NCBI RefSeq assembly: GCF_003076455.1
Contig: NZ_CP020918.1
Location: 1,426,001-1,490,000, forward strand
Source: Flavobacterium faecale
Lineage (GTDB): Bacteria; Bacteroidota; Bacteroidia; Flavobacteriales; Flavobacteriaceae
DNA length: 64,000 bases
Direction: 5' to 3'
Position 1 is the first letter of the stretch. Each line of letters begins with the position of its first letter. This document shows, in pieces, positions 1 through 9,773 of the stretch. A program made the translations under genes and the position numbers. Under the pieces are notes generated by a model, which saw only the letters and a program-made list of their open reading frames with translations, had not been told where the DNA came from and searched no databases.

Positions 1-2
1 TG

Positions 3-383
3 GTCGAAATGTTGATTCCGATTACTATTTTGATAGTAGCGCTATTTAATCTTTTTACAGCCGGAAAAACCAGTAAAAAAGAAAGTATTAATATCATTTT
101 CTTTGTGACTTTATTTTTCGGAATCATTCATGGTCTAGGATTTTCTAGTTATTTCAAAGCAATTCTACCTGGAGGTACAGCATCAAAATTGCTACCATTG
201 GCTGAATTTTCTCTTGGAATCGAAGCAGCTCAATTGGTGATTATTGTAGTTACACTCATTTTGTCTTATATTGTGCAAACTTTCTTTAGGTTCTCCAAAA
301 GAGATTGGACCTTAGTAATGTCTGCCTTCATAATTGGAGTTGTAATTCCGCTGATCGTGACAAATAAAATATGGCTTAGATAA
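3..383 (+). CDS. HupE/UreJ-like membrane protein, 3' part only
   Basis: The reading frame is open to the left edge, so the true start lies outside the window; only the last 127 or so codons are seen. The product has about four hydrophobic helices and a Gly-His-Gly-rich stretch (FGIIHGLGFSSYF) typical of the HupE/UreJ_2 family of integral membrane proteins, whose members are linked to metal (nickel/cobalt) handling or are uncharacterised. Family assignment rests on that motif and the helix pattern; the substrate is unknown. The dCMP deaminase gene follows after 2 bases, so the genes are probably co-transcribed. Confidence 0.7.
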   Translation, partial: VEMLIPITILIVALFNLFTAGKTSKKESINIIFFVTLFFGIIHGLGFSSYFKAILPGGTASKLLPLAEFSLGIEAAQLVIIVVTLILSYIVQTFFRFSKRDWTLVMSAFIIGVVIPLIVTNKIWLR

Positions 384-385
384 AA

Positions 386-817
386 ATGGAAAAATCAAAA
401 TTACATAAATACGACAAAGCTTACCTACGCATCGCAACAGAATGGGGATTATTGTCCTATTGTAAACGAAAAAAAGTAGGTGCTATTATTGTCAAAGATC
501 GAATGATCATCTCTGATGGGTACAATGGTACACCGTCTGGTTTTGGAAATTGTTGCGAAGATGATGACGGATTAACCCGTTGGGATGTCCTACATGCAGA
601 GGCAAATGCGATCTTAAAGGTAGCGCGTTCTACTCAATCTTGTGAAGGAGCTACCTTATATATTACGCTTTCCCCTTGCAAGGAGTGTAGTAAATTAATT
701 CATCAATCTGGTATAAAACGTGTGGTGTACAACAATGGCTATCGTGATGAATCTGGAATTGAATTTCTTAAAAAAGCGGGGGTTATAGTAGAACAAATAA
801 AAGATCTTGAAGACTAA
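386..817 (+). CDS. dCMP deaminase (deoxycytidylate deaminase family)
   Basis: A 143-aa cytosolic zinc enzyme that should convert dCMP to dUMP for dTMP synthesis. The zinc/catalytic signature is complete: HAE at residues 70-72 and PCKEC at 97-101 (Cys98, Cys101). Length fits the ComEB/dCMP deaminase group. Only 2 bases separate it from the membrane protein upstream, and the S41 protease ATG begins directly after its TAA, so the three genes read as one operon. Ribonucleotide reductase and dGTPase genes in the same window also act on dNTP pools. A CMP/other nucleotide deaminase activity cannot be excluded from sequence alone. Confidence 0.9.
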   Translation: MEKSKLHKYDKAYLRIATEWGLLSYCKRKKVGAIIVKDRMIISDGYNGTPSGFGNCCEDDDGLTRWDVLHAEANAILKVARSTQSCEGATLYITLSPCKECSKLIHQSGIKRVVYNNGYRDESGIEFLKKAGVIVEQIKDLED

Positions 818-2386
818 ATGAAATTTCAACTCAAATACCTACCTATTCTTATCTGCCTTAGCGTGGCAGTAGGTGTGGTCGTGGGTGGAAGTTTGTCTTC
901 TTCGAAAACAAAAAATTATTTAGCCAAAAATAGCTCCAAGCAAAAGCTAGATAAGCTCATTGATTTTATCGAAAATGATTATGTTGACGATGTCAATACC
1001 GATTCTATAGTTGAGCTTACGGTCAACAAAATTATGGGACAATTGGATCCGCATTCTGTATACGTACCATCCAACGAACAAAAACGGGTGGTCGAGAATA
1101 TGAGAGGTGACTTTGTTGGAATAGGCGTTAGCTTTTATATGTTCAAGGATACGCTGGCAGTTATTCGACCTCTTGAAAATGGTCCATCTGCTAGAGCGGG
1201 TATCAAAGCGGGTGACCGTATTTTATATGCAAATAAATCACAACTTTTTGGGCGTCAACTTCCGTCCGATAGTTTATATGCCAAATTAAAAGGAGCAGAG
1301 GGCTCGAATGTGGCTTTGACTATTTTTCGAAAATCAGAAAATAAAAAGATACAAATCAACCTGAAGAGAGATGTAATTCCGCTGAAAAGTGTTGATGCTT
1401 CTTTATTGCTCAATCCAACTACAGGCTATATCAAAATCAATCGCTTCGCAGAAACAACCTATTCTGAATTTAGAAAAGCATTGCTCCAATTAAAAAAAGC
1501 GGGTATGAACACCCTAATTTTGGATTTGCGTGACAATGGCGGTGGCTATATGGAAGAGTCAATTGCAATCGCTGATGATTTTTTGAAAGAGAAACAGTTA
1601 ATTGTTTTTACAAAAGATAAAAAAGGAAAAGTCGAAAGTACTTTTGCCAAAAGCAATGGAATTTTTGAGAATGGAAAAGTCGTTATTTTAATCAATGAGA
1701 ACAGTGCTTCGGCAAGTGAAATATTAGCAGGGGCAATACAAGACAATGATCGCGGTACAATTATAGGGCGTCGTTCTTTTGGGAAAGGTTTGGTGCAGCG
1801 CGAAATGGAGTTTGATGATGGCTCGGCTGTACGTTTGACCGTTGCGCGCTATTACACTCCCACGGGACGTTCGATCCAAAAATCATATTCGAAAGGGAAG
1901 GAATCGTATTTCAAAGAATCAGAAGCTCGCTTTTTGTCGGGTGAGTTATATGCCAAAGACAGTATAAAAATAGCGGATAGTCTTAAATTTAAAACACCAA
2001 AAGGGCGTATTTTATATGGAGGTGGCGGTATAGTACCTGACGTATTTGTACCTGTAGCCATTATGGATACCAATGTCAGTTTCCTTATGCAATCCGGAAT
2101 AGTAGGTAATTTTGTTTTCGAACAATTAGACAAATACAGATCCAACTTTAAGGATTTGCCTTTTGAAAGTTTTGTAATCCAAATGAAAGCTACCGATCGG
2201 TATTTTGATGCTTTTCAGCAATTTGTTTACAAAAACAGATTGGGATTATCTTTGGTAAAAGATAAAGTAGCCGTAAAACGATATTTAAATGCAGAGTTTG
2301 CAAGGCAAATTTATGGTGAGAACCAGTACTATAAATTGCTGCTAAACGATGATAAAATGGTGCAAAAAGTCCTGTTGAAAAAGTAG
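818..2386 (+). CDS. S41 family C-terminal processing peptidase
   Basis: A 522-aa protease of the CtpA/Prc family, exported to the periplasm and held by an N-terminal hydrophobic segment (about residues 6-26). A PDZ domain lies around residues 90-170 and the S41 domain around 195-370. The Ser/Lys dyad is visible: Ser298 in the NSASASE motif and Lys323 in FGKGLVQ, 25 residues apart as expected. Such enzymes trim or degrade envelope proteins by recognising C-terminal tails. About 120 residues after the catalytic core have no recognisable motif. Its ATG abuts the stop of the deaminase gene. Confidence 0.93.
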   Translation: MKFQLKYLPILICLSVAVGVVVGGSLSSSKTKNYLAKNSSKQKLDKLIDFIENDYVDDVNTDSIVELTVNKIMGQLDPHSVYVPSNEQKRVVENMRGDFVGIGVSFYMFKDTLAVIRPLENGPSARAGIKAGDRILYANKSQLFGRQLPSDSLYAKLKGAEGSNVALTIFRKSENKKIQINLKRDVIPLKSVDASLLLNPTTGYIKINRFAETTYSEFRKALLQLKKAGMNTLILDLRDNGGGYMEESIAIADDFLKEKQLIVFTKDKKGKVESTFAKSNGIFENGKVVILINENSASASEILAGAIQDNDRGTIIGRRSFGKGLVQREMEFDDGSAVRLTVARYYTPTGRSIQKSYSKGKESYFKESEARFLSGELYAKDSIKIADSLKFKTPKGRILYGGGGIVPDVFVPVAIMDTNVSFLMQSGIVGNFVFEQLDKYRSNFKDLPFESFVIQMKATDRYFDAFQQFVYKNRLGLSLVKDKVAVKRYLNAEFARQIYGENQYYKLLLNDDKMVQKVLLKK

Positions 2387-2414
2387 GTGATGTAAAGTAA
2401 AAAAAACAAAAACT

Positions 2415-2443
2415 AGTGTAATATCGATAATTACACTTTTTTT
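2415..2443. terminator. Bidirectional intrinsic terminator
   Basis: Arms AGTGTAAT and ATTACACT enclose a 7-base loop and are followed by a T run on the plus strand and preceded by A-rich sequence, so it can serve both the S41 protease gene (+) and the convergent FAD-protein gene (-). Confidence 0.8.
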
Positions 2444-2447
2444 GTGT

Positions 2448-3062
2448 CTATTTTTCTCGTATGCTATCGTGGGAGTGAGTTTGCTCGCCACCATTCCATA
2501 AGGTTAGAATGTCAGTTGCTACAGATGCACCGCTTCCGGCAGCAATTGCAAGTTGACTTCTCCATCCAGCCAAAGTTCCAGTCACATATACGCCTTCAAT
2601 AACCTTATGGTCTGTATTGCGTAATTGTATGCGTTGTTTTGCGGGCAAAGCTTTTTTGTGGTCTTCTACAAAAGCAAGTAAACCTTCGATGTCAAACGTA
2701 TTTGCCGATCCAATTCCTATTACAACTAGAGCAGTGTTATAGGTGTTTTTGTTGGTAGTTACTATAAAATCAGGATAAGAACCTTCAATTTTAATCGCTT
2801 TTTCGTTTGGAATTTGGGTAATATGAGGATAGGTATCTGCCAATTGTGTGGTACTAGTTAGGAGTAAGTCACTCCCTAAAGTTCCTGCAGGTATACCATA
2901 GGCGTTGTAAAAAATAGCATCTTGAAGCGCTGAAGCCTTTTGATGAGTTAATACAGCAATTTTTTTGTCTGTAGCAAATGTTTTGTGTTGTGCAGATCCA
3001 AGTACGAGTGCACAAGAAAGGCTAGAAACGCCTCCTCCTATAATTAAAACATCAAGTTTCAT
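2448..3062 (-). CDS. Short FAD/NAD(P)-dependent oxidoreductase (thioredoxin-reductase-like)
   Basis: A 204-aa protein with an N-terminal Rossmann dinucleotide motif (LIIGGGVSSLSCAL, residues 6-19) and a C-terminal FAD-closing segment (VTGTLAGWRSQLAIAAGSGA). It is shorter than thioredoxin reductases (about 310 aa) and lacks a CxxC redox motif and a separate NADPH domain, so it looks like a single-domain FAD protein whose substrate is unknown. Its start overlaps the stop of the upstream 67-aa gene by one base (TAATG), which indicates translational coupling. Confidence 0.7.
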   Translation of the reverse strand: MKLDVLIIGGGVSSLSCALVLGSAQHKTFATDKKIAVLTHQKASALQDAIFYNAYGIPAGTLGSDLLLTSTTQLADTYPHITQIPNEKAIKIEGSYPDFIVTTNKNTYNTALVVIGIGSANTFDIEGLLAFVEDHKKALPAKQRIQLRNTDHKVIEGVYVTGTLAGWRSQLAIAAGSGASVATDILTLWNGGEQTHSHDSIREK

Positions 3063-3265
3063 TATAGTTTGTCGTTCATTTTATCTTCAATTTTCTTAGA
3101 GGTCTTGAAGATTAAAAGAATAAGTACTGCACAAAAAGAAGCGGCTATTCCAATGAATGCAACAGCACTGTCTCCGTGAAATAAATTTTTAAAATCTAAC
3201 ATAGTAATGTTGAAAATAATAAGGGCAACAGCTAAGATTACTAATATGTTAATAAAGATCTTCAT
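3062..3265 (-). CDS. Small two-helix membrane protein, unknown
   Basis: A 67-aa protein with two predicted transmembrane helices (about residues 4-24 and 34-53) and a charged lysine-rich C-terminal tail. No family recognised. It precedes the FAD protein with a one-base stop/start overlap, so the two are probably made together; a membrane partner for the flavoprotein is possible but is inference only. Confidence 0.6.
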   Translation of the reverse strand: MKIFINILVILAVALIIFNITMLDFKNLFHGDSAVAFIGIAASFCAVLILLIFKTSKKIEDKMNDKL

Positions 3266-3479
3266 GTGGTGTAGTTTGTGGTTTTATTTTTTAAGCGAAT
3301 GCAAAATTGAAATTCTTAGTGAGTAGTATGTGTAGTACCTGAAAGATTTTGGTTTACAATTTTGAAGTAACTCGATTCATAGTGCGTAATTACAGTTTTA
3401 TCTAGGTTTAATTTGAATTATCGATAGGATTATTCGGTTATCCCTTTGATATTATGGTGTAAAACTATGAAAAATTTGT

Positions 3480-4055
3480 TTAAATGAATAACCCTTTAAC
3501 ATTAGCAGCAAATAATTTAACAGCTATCGCCAAAAGAACAATCCCAAACGTTTTTCGAACTACCCCTAGACCGTCTTGTCCTAAAAGTTTTTCGATTTTT
3601 GAAGATGATTTTAAAACAAAAAACACGATGGTAATATTAATTATAATGGCGATTACGATATTAATAGAATGATATTGAGAGCGTAGTGATAGCAGTGTTG
3701 TCATTGTACCCGCACCCGCTACGAGGGGAAATGCGATTGGAACAATAGAGGCAGAGCTTGCTTCTTCATCGCGATAAATACGGATACCCAAAATCATTTC
3801 GAGTGCGATACAAAACAAGACAAATGAACCCGCTACAGCAAAGGAGTTTACATCGATACCTACTACTTTTAAGAAACTTTCTCCTGTAAATAAGAAGATA
3901 AGCATGATGATACCAGCAACAATAGAGGCTTTTCCAGACTCAATTATACCGTGTTTTCTTTTTAAATCAACGATAATAGGTACAGACCCTACGATATCGA
4001 TTACTGCAAAAAGAACCATTCCTACTGTTAGTATTTCATTGAAATCTATAAACAT
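3480..4055 (-). CDS. MarC family integral membrane protein
   Basis: A 191-aa protein with about six transmembrane helices, matching the UPF0056/MarC family in length and in motifs such as DIVGSVPI near the N terminus and the central PIAFPLVAGAGTMTTLL. MarC was once tied to multiple antibiotic resistance, but that link has been withdrawn and the function is unknown. It stands alone on the minus strand, with 214 bases to the next minus gene and a divergent DUF3109 gene upstream. Confidence 0.85.
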   Translation of the reverse strand: MFIDFNEILTVGMVLFAVIDIVGSVPIIVDLKRKHGIIESGKASIVAGIIMLIFLFTGESFLKVVGIDVNSFAVAGSFVLFCIALEMILGIRIYRDEEASSASIVPIAFPLVAGAGTMTTLLSLRSQYHSINIVIAIIINITIVFFVLKSSSKIEKLLGQDGLGVVRKTFGIVLLAIAVKLFAANVKGLFI

Positions 4056-4174
4056 ATTTTTTTAACAAAGATATTTAATTTTGTTTAAAATCTGTAAAAG
4101 TCAACAAGTATTTCATTTGGATTTGTTTGCGGTAATAGTCTTCATCAAAATCGCTGTTTTCTCTTTTGTTTGAC

Positions 4175-4182
4175 TACCTTTG
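4175..4182 (+). promoter_or_regulatory. Bacteroidetes -7 element (TACCTTTG) for the DUF3109 gene
   Basis: TACCTTTG lies 28 bases before the ATG at 4211. No clear TTG -33 element at the usual 19-base spacing is visible. Confidence 0.5.
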
Positions 4183-4210
4183 CACTTTATAATTATAGTC
4201 CATCCCACCC

Positions 4211-4795
4211 ATGTTTCAATTAGGAAAAACCATCGTTTCAGAAGATATTTTAGGTAAAGAATTTGTTTGTAATCTGTCCGCATGCAAGGGTGCTTGTTGC
4301 GTTGATGGAGATGCTGGAGCACCATTGAGTGCCGAGGAGACAAAAATTCTTGAGGAAATATATCCAAAGGTGAAGCCTTTTTTGAGGAAAGAAGGAATTG
4401 CGGCTATCGAAGCGCAAGGTACTTGGACAACGGGTACTGATGGTGAACTTGAAACACCATTAATTGACAATAAGGATTGTTCCTATGTAATTTTTGACGG
4501 AAAAACGGCACTGTGTGGTATCGAGCAAGCCTATAATCAAGGCTTAGTTGATTGGAAAAAACCAGTTTCGTGTCATTTATATCCCATTCGAATTAAAGAT
4601 TTCTCAGAATTTGCTGCTGTAAATTATGATAAATGGGACATATGTGATGACGCCTGTTCTTTGGGTAAGGAATTGGAAGTTCCAGTCTATAAATTTGTCA
4701 AAGAAGCCCTTGTGAGAAGGTTTGGAGAGGACTGGTACGCAGAGCTTGATTTGGTTGCTCAAGAGTGGAAAAGTCAAGGTTCAAAATTGCGCTAA
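4211..4795 (+). CDS. DUF3109 family protein, cysteine-rich
   Basis: A 194-aa cytosolic protein matching the DUF3109 family common in Bacteroidetes. Cysteines are spaced in a way that suggests metal or Fe-S binding: CNLSACKGACC near residues 18-28, then later C-containing segments (NKDCSYVIF, CGIEQAY, VSCHLYPIR, WDICDDAC). The family has been compared with CxxCxxCC zinc/iron-chelating proteins, but no enzymatic role is established. Monocistronic: a -7 element lies just upstream and ribonucleotide reductase starts 249 bases downstream under its own promoter region. Confidence 0.8.
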   Translation: MFQLGKTIVSEDILGKEFVCNLSACKGACCVDGDAGAPLSAEETKILEEIYPKVKPFLRKEGIAAIEAQGTWTTGTDGELETPLIDNKDCSYVIFDGKTALCGIEQAYNQGLVDWKKPVSCHLYPIRIKDFSEFAAVNYDKWDICDDACSLGKELEVPVYKFVKEALVRRFGEDWYAELDLVAQEWKSQGSKLR

Positions 4796-4875
4796 ATCCC
4801 TTTGTTTATAGTCTTTAAGAGCGCTTTTTACTACCGCTTTTTCTACTTTTTTAAGTTTTCAACACTTTGATTTTC

Positions 4876-4902
4876 AATTAATTGCGAATTCCGCAATTAA
4901 TT
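4876..4902. promoter_or_regulatory. 27-bp palindrome upstream of nrdB
   Basis: Perfect arms AATTAATTGCG and CGCAATTAATT surround 5 bases. A TATCTTTG -7 element follows at 4913-4920, so the palindrome covers the place where the -33 element would sit and could be an operator. Alternatively it is a weak terminator for the DUF3109 gene, as a T-rich run follows it. Confidence 0.45.
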
Positions 4903-4912
4903 TGCTGTTTTT

Positions 4913-4920
4913 TATCTTTG
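4913..4920 (+). promoter_or_regulatory. nrdB: Candidate -7 element (TATCTTTG) for nrdB
   Basis: A perfect TATCTTTG, 124 bases before the nrdB ATG. A second, weaker candidate (CATCTTTG, 4978-4985) lies closer to the gene, and a small GTAAAAA/TTTTTAC hairpin follows it in the leader. Confidence 0.45.
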
Positions 4921-5044
4921 TTAAAAACTATCACTAATTGTGGATAAGTTTGACTTTTAAAATACGCAATATTTCGCCATCTTTGTACTCCGTAAAAACG
5001 GGTATTTTTTACATTAATTTTCAATAAAATAAAACTATATAGAT

Positions 5045-6022
5045 ATGTCTCAAGTTGAACCAATTTTACAAGAGAATAAGAATCGTTTTGTGATTTTTCC
5101 TATCAAGCACCATGATATCTGGGAATTTTACAAGTCTATGGAAGCTAGCTTCTGGACGGCTGAAGAAATTGATTTGTCACAAGATTTAAATGACTGGAAT
5201 AATAAGTTGAGTGATGATGAAAGATACTTCATCAAACACATTTTGGCTTTCTTCGCGGCATCTGACGGAATCGTAAATGAAAACTTAGCGGAGAACTTTG
5301 TGAACGAAGTGCAGTATGCTGAAGCTAAATTTTTCTACGGTTTTCAAATCATGATGGAGAACATTCATAGTGAGACGTACTCACTATTGATTGATACCTA
5401 CGTGAAAGATGAAGCTGAGAAAGATGACTTATTCAACGCATTGGAAGTTTTTCCAGCGATCAAGAAAAAAGCCGACTGGGCTTTGAAATGGATTGACTCT
5501 GATTCATTCGCAGAACGTTTAATAGCTTTTGCAGCAGTAGAAGGGATTTTCTTCTCAGGAGCTTTTTGTTCTATTTACTGGTTGAAAAAACGTGGTTTAA
5601 TGCCAGGTTTGACTTTTTCTAACGAATTAATTTCGCGTGACGAAGGGGTACACTGTGATTTTGCAGTGCATTTACACAACCACCACTTGATTAACCCTGT
5701 GTCTAAGGAAAGAATCAGAACAATTATCGTTGACGCTTTGAATATTGAGCGTGAATTTATCACAGAATCATTACCAGTAAGTTTGATTGGTATGAATGCT
5801 GTTTTGATGACACAATATTTAGAGTTTGTTGCTGATAGACTATTGGTTGAATTAGGTTGCGAAAGAGAATACAATACAACAAATCCATTTGATTTCATGG
5901 ATATGATTTCGTTGCAAGGAAAAACAAACTTCTTCGAAAAGAAAGTTGCCGAATATCAAAAATCAGGTGTAATGAACACAGATGGTGATGCTCAAAAAAT
6001 TAGTTTCGACGCTGATTTTTAA
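5045..6022 (+). CDS. nrdB: Ribonucleoside-diphosphate reductase, beta (radical) subunit
   Basis: The 325-aa R2 subunit of class I ribonucleotide reductase; it carries the metal site that generates the radical used by NrdA to reduce NDPs to dNDPs. Ligands and radical tyrosine are visible: Asp74, Glu105, His108 and Tyr112 (motif ENIHSETY), a constant offset of ten from E. coli NrdB, and the later EGIFFSGAF and [10 protein letters not shown] helices supply the remaining Glu/Glu/His ligands. The presence of the tyrosine argues for a normal tyrosyl-radical (Ia/Ib-like) enzyme. The C-terminal tail that docks to NrdA is present. nrdA follows in the same direction. Confidence 0.96.
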   Translation: MSQVEPILQENKNRFVIFPIKHHDIWEFYKSMEASFWTAEEIDLSQDLNDWNNKLSDDERYFIKHILAFFAASDGIVNENLAENFVNEVQYAEAKFFYGFQIMMENIHSETYSLLIDTYVKDEAEKDDLFNALEVFPAIKKKADWALKWIDSDSFAERLIAFAAVEGIFFSGAFCSIYWLKKRGLMPGLTFSNELISRDEGVHCDFAVHLHNHHLINPVSKERIRTIIVDALNIEREFITESLPVSLIGMNAVLMTQYLEFVADRLLVELGCEREYNTTNPFDFMDMISLQGKTNFFEKKVAEYQKSGVMNTDGDAQKISFDADF

Positions 6023-6236
6023 ATAATTGCCACAAAGTCTCTAAGCAGAATTTTGAATAATAAAATACTTGTTCGATGCAGTTTTTAGGAAATTACAAAA
6101 GACGTTGAATGATTACGGTTAGTTCTAAAATCAGAAATCGTTAATCATCAATCGTTAATTTTTTTGACCTCATTGATTAATTATAGAATGCCCGGGATTA
6201 GTTTCCCAAAAAACACAACAATTAACGAATACCCGA

Positions 6237-6262
6237 AAAACAGAGAAGGGATTTTCTGTTTT
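6237..6262 (+). other. Hairpin in the nrdA leader
   Basis: Arms AAAACAGA and TCTGTTTT enclose a 10-base loop, ending 17 bases before the nrdA ATG. It sits in a 257-bp nrdB-nrdA gap that holds no reading frame. Whether it affects translation or mRNA processing is unknown. Confidence 0.35.
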
Positions 6263-6279
6263 GAAAAACAAAAAAGCTT

Positions 6280-8667
6280 ATGTACGTAATTAAAAGAGAT
6301 GGTAGAAAAGAACCTGTAATGTTCGACAAAATCACAGATAGAATTAAAAAGCTATGCTATGGTTTGAATGATTTGGTAGATGCTGTGAAAGTGGCAATGC
6401 GTGTAATCGAAGGACTTTACGATGGGGTTTCTACATCTGAATTGGACAATCTAGCAGCAGAAACGGCAGCGTCAATGACTATCGCGCATCCCGATTATGC
6501 TCAATTAGCAGCTCGTATTGCTATTTCGAATTTACATTCGAATACCAATAAATCGTTCTCAGAAACAATGGACGAAATGTATCATTACGTAAATCCAAGA
6601 AATGGGCAAAAAGCACCATTATTGTCTGATGAAGTACATGAAGTTATTCAAGCAAATGCTGAGTTTTTGAACTCACACATTATATATAACAGAGATTTCA
6701 ATTACGATTACTTTGGTTTTAAAACACTAGAGCGTTCGTACTTGTTGAAAATAAACGGAAAAATTGTAGAGCGTCCGCAACACATGTTGATGCGTGTATC
6801 GGTTGGGATTCACTTAGATGATTTGGATTCAGTATTGGAAACATATGACTTAATGTCTAAAAAATTCTTTACACATGCAACGCCTACATTGTTTAACTCT
6901 GGAACTCCAAAACCACAAATGTCTTCTTGTTTCCTTTTGGCAATGCAAGATGATAGTATTGACGGAATTTATGACACGTTGAAACAAACGGCAAAAATTT
7001 CGCAATCTGCTGGTGGAGTTGGGCTTTCTATTCACAACGTACGTGCTACAGGTTCGTACATCCGTGGAACAAACGGAACGTCAAATGGAATCGTACCAAT
7101 GCTACGTGTCTTTAATGATACGGCTCGTTACGTAGATCAAGGTGGTGGAAAACGTAAAGGTAGTTTTGCGATTTACATCGAAACTTGGCATGCGGATATT
7201 TTTGATTTCTTGGACTTGAAAAAGAATACAGGAAAAGAAGAAATGCGTGCTAGAGATTTATTTTTCGCTATGTGGACTTCAGATTTATTCATGAAACGTG
7301 TACAAGAAAACGGAATTTGGACTTTGATGTGTCCTAACGAATGTCCGGGATTGTATGATGTATACGGAGAAGAATTTGAAGCTTTGTACGAAAGTTATGA
7401 GAAGGCAGGTAAAGGTAGAAAAACCATCAAAGCACATGAATTGTGGGAGAAAATTCTAGAATCGCAAATCGAAACTGGAACACCATATATGTTGTACAAA
7501 GATGCGGCTAACCGTAAATCAAACCAAAAGAACTTAGGTGTGATTCGTTCGTCAAACTTATGTACAGAGATCATGGAGTACACTTCTCCAGATGAGGTTG
7601 CAGTATGTAACTTGGCTTCATTATCATTGCCAATGTTTGTTGAGGACGGAAAATTTGATCATGAAACATTTTTTAATGTAACAAAACGTGTAACTCGTAA
7701 CTTGAACAAAGTAATTGATAGAAACTACTATCCGGTAAAAGAAGCTGAAAATTCCAATATGCGCCACCGTCCAATTGGATTGGGAGTGCAAGGATTGGCA
7801 GATGCTTTCATCATGTTGCGTTTACCTTTTACATCTGATGAGGCTAAAAAGCTGAATCAAGAAATCTTTGAAACCATGTATTTTGCAGCAGTAACTGCTT
7901 CGATGGAAATGGCCAAAGAAGAAGGTCCTTATTCATCATTCAAAGGTTCGCCAATGTCTGAGGGTAGTTTCCAATTTAATTTATGGGGAATAAAAGACGA
8001 AGAGTTATCTGGTCGTTGGGACTGGGCATCTTTGCGTAAAGAAGTAGTAGAACATGGAGTGCGTAACTCATTATTGGTAGCGCCAATGCCTACTGCATCG
8101 ACTTCTCAGATTTTAGGTAACAACGAAGCATTCGAACCATATACATCAAATGTGTACACGCGTCGTGTATTGTCTGGTGAGTTTATCGTGGTAAACAAAC
8201 ACTTATTGCATGATTTAGTGGATCGTGGATTGTGGAACGAAACATTGAAACAAGAATTAATGCGTAACAACGGATCGGTTCAAGATTTGGATATTCCGCA
8301 AGACTTGAAAGAATTGTACAAAACAGTTTGGGAAATGTCTATGAAAGATATTATTGATATGTCACGTCAACGTGGTTATTTTGTAGATCAATCGCAGTCA
8401 TTGAACTTATTTATGCAAAACGCAAACTATTCAAAATTGACGTCAATGCATTTCTACGCTTGGCAATCAGGATTGAAAACAGGAATGTATTATTTGAGAA
8501 CAAAAGCAGCAGTGGATGCAATCAAATTTACTTTGAACAACGATAAAAAAGAACAACCAATTGCTGAAGAGATTCAAACAGAAGCAATCAACATTGATGA
8601 ATACAAAAAGATGATTCTGCAAGCGCAAGCTGACGGACCAGAAGATTGTGAAATGTGTGGTTCTTAA
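6280..8667 (+). CDS. nrdA: Ribonucleoside-diphosphate reductase, alpha (catalytic) subunit
   Basis: The 795-aa R1 subunit. An ATP-cone domain begins at residue 1 ([20 protein letters not shown], roughly residues 3-90), so activity should be under ATP/dATP control. The ten-stranded barrel follows with substrate-site motifs ([33 protein letters not shown]) containing the active-site cysteines, and [12 protein letters not shown]. The C terminus ends CEMCGS, giving the redox-relay CxxC pair. It needs NrdB, encoded just upstream; the 257-bp gap is long for an operon and may allow differential expression. Confidence 0.96.
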   Translation: MYVIKRDGRKEPVMFDKITDRIKKLCYGLNDLVDAVKVAMRVIEGLYDGVSTSELDNLAAETAASMTIAHPDYAQLAARIAISNLHSNTNKSFSETMDEMYHYVNPRNGQKAPLLSDEVHEVIQANAEFLNSHIIYNRDFNYDYFGFKTLERSYLLKINGKIVERPQHMLMRVSVGIHLDDLDSVLETYDLMSKKFFTHATPTLFNSGTPKPQMSSCFLLAMQDDSIDGIYDTLKQTAKISQSAGGVGLSIHNVRATGSYIRGTNGTSNGIVPMLRVFNDTARYVDQGGGKRKGSFAIYIETWHADIFDFLDLKKNTGKEEMRARDLFFAMWTSDLFMKRVQENGIWTLMCPNECPGLYDVYGEEFEALYESYEKAGKGRKTIKAHELWEKILESQIETGTPYMLYKDAANRKSNQKNLGVIRSSNLCTEIMEYTSPDEVAVCNLASLSLPMFVEDGKFDHETFFNVTKRVTRNLNKVIDRNYYPVKEAENSNMRHRPIGLGVQGLADAFIMLRLPFTSDEAKKLNQEIFETMYFAAVTASMEMAKEEGPYSSFKGSPMSEGSFQFNLWGIKDEELSGRWDWASLRKEVVEHGVRNSLLVAPMPTASTSQILGNNEAFEPYTSNVYTRRVLSGEFIVVNKHLLHDLVDRGLWNETLKQELMRNNGSVQDLDIPQDLKELYKTVWEMSMKDIIDMSRQRGYFVDQSQSLNLFMQNANYSKLTSMHFYAWQSGLKTGMYYLRTKAAVDAIKFTLNNDKKEQPIAEEIQTEAINIDEYKKMILQAQADGPEDCEMCGS

Positions 8668-8693
8668 TATTTCAAGAAATAGAATAAAAAAAT

Positions 8694-8730
8694 AGCTATC
8701 CAATTAATTTTGGGTAGCTGTTTTTTTTTT
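8694..8730 (+). terminator. Intrinsic terminator after nrdA
   Basis: Arms AGCTATCC and GGGTAGCT (one G-T pair), then a run of ten T. It ends the nrdB-nrdA transcript. Confidence 0.85.
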
Positions 8731-8852
8731 GAGGTAATCGCTATCTTGAGTAATTATCGTAGAAGAACTGTCACTCATATAATAAAGTTGCTTTCATTCG
8801 GGTAAAATGACGCTTTGTATTTACGGCCTATTATCAAATGTAAAGTGCATCA

Positions 8853-9341
8853 TTAAGAAGCAATTCTTTCAAAAGCAATGTAATTAATAAGTTCACCTTT
8901 TTTATTGAATTTTGGGTAGGCTTCGATCTTACATAGGTAAGTGCTACCATCTTTTTTGTAATTGATCAATACTTCTTTGAACGGTAAGTTGTTTTGAAGA
9001 GCGATTTTTATTTTTTCTCTACTTACTGTAGAAGTCAATTCGCCTTGGAACATTTTTGGTGTTTTACCAATTATTTCGTGTGCTTGATAACCATTCATTT
9101 GATGTATACCATTGCTTGCAAAAACAATTTGTTGCTTTGAGTTGGTGATCAAAATCTGTGTTTCTGCATTAGAAGCGATGGCACTGAAATCAACTTTGGC
9201 TTTCCAATGTTTTTGAATGGAAACAAATTTGTTGATTTCATTGGTATGGCTAGCAAAAAACTCCCAAGAAAGTAGGGGTAAATGTAGAATTCGTAAACTG
9301 TTGCTATATTTGACTAAAGCTTTATCATATTCAGGTGTCAT
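8853..9341 (-). CDS. PAS domain protein, LOV-like but lacking the photoactive cysteine
   Basis: A 162-aa cytosolic sensor-type protein with one PAS domain (about residues 60-160) and an unassigned helical N-terminal part. The domain resembles LOV sequences: the canonical GxNCRFLQ helix is here GKTPKMFQG, so the flavin-adduct cysteine is replaced by Pro. It has no kinase, GGDEF or other output domain. The start was set at the ATG at 9341, the first with PAS-like context; an in-frame ATG at 9425 would add 28 Lys/Phe-rich residues of low plausibility. Ligand and partner are unknown. Confidence 0.7.
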   Translation of the reverse strand: MTPEYDKALVKYSNSLRILHLPLLSWEFFASHTNEINKFVSIQKHWKAKVDFSAIASNAETQILITNSKQQIVFASNGIHQMNGYQAHEIIGKTPKMFQGELTSTVSREKIKIALQNNLPFKEVLINYKKDGSTYLCKIEAYPKFNKKGELINYIAFERIAS

Positions 9342-9773
9342 GGTCAAACATTTAAAAATTAAATTTAAATCTTTTAAATAGTAGCATTGTAATTCAAATT
9401 TTTTTCTTTTTCGAAAAGTAATCAACTATTAAAAGTCAAATTTAGGTATTTAATAGAAATAAACTTAGTTCTCTTTTAAACTTTAACTTCCGTTTAAAGT
9501 TGCTATGTTTGAATTAAAGAAGTTTTAGTGGTTGATTATCAGCCTATTTTTGTGGTTGTGTTCTCAAAATTCAGGAAAGGCATATCCAAGCATAGGAAGA
9601 AGTTGTGAAACATAATTAGCAAAAAACAGTTAAGATTATTTGTTATTAATGGATAAATCAAGGCATATTCTGGGTAATATTAGACTGTTAAGACGTCTTC
9701 TTTAATCTTAAAATTGATGCTTCAATACCGCTACACTAGTGGCGAGTAGCGTTCTAATAATAAATTCAGAATT
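9342..9773. other. 432-bp divergent intergenic region
   Basis: No convincing reading frame. It contains a perfect 10-bp palindrome AAGACGTCTT (9690-9699) and a CGCTAC/GTAGCG inverted pair (9729-9751) ending 22 bases before the carrageenase-like gene. Either could be a regulator site for that gene; no consensus regulator was recognised. Confidence 0.4.

Noticed and set aside
4113..4470. Minus-strand open frames opposite the DUF3109 gene
   Set aside because: The plus frame has the family match and promoter; the minus frames show no domain.
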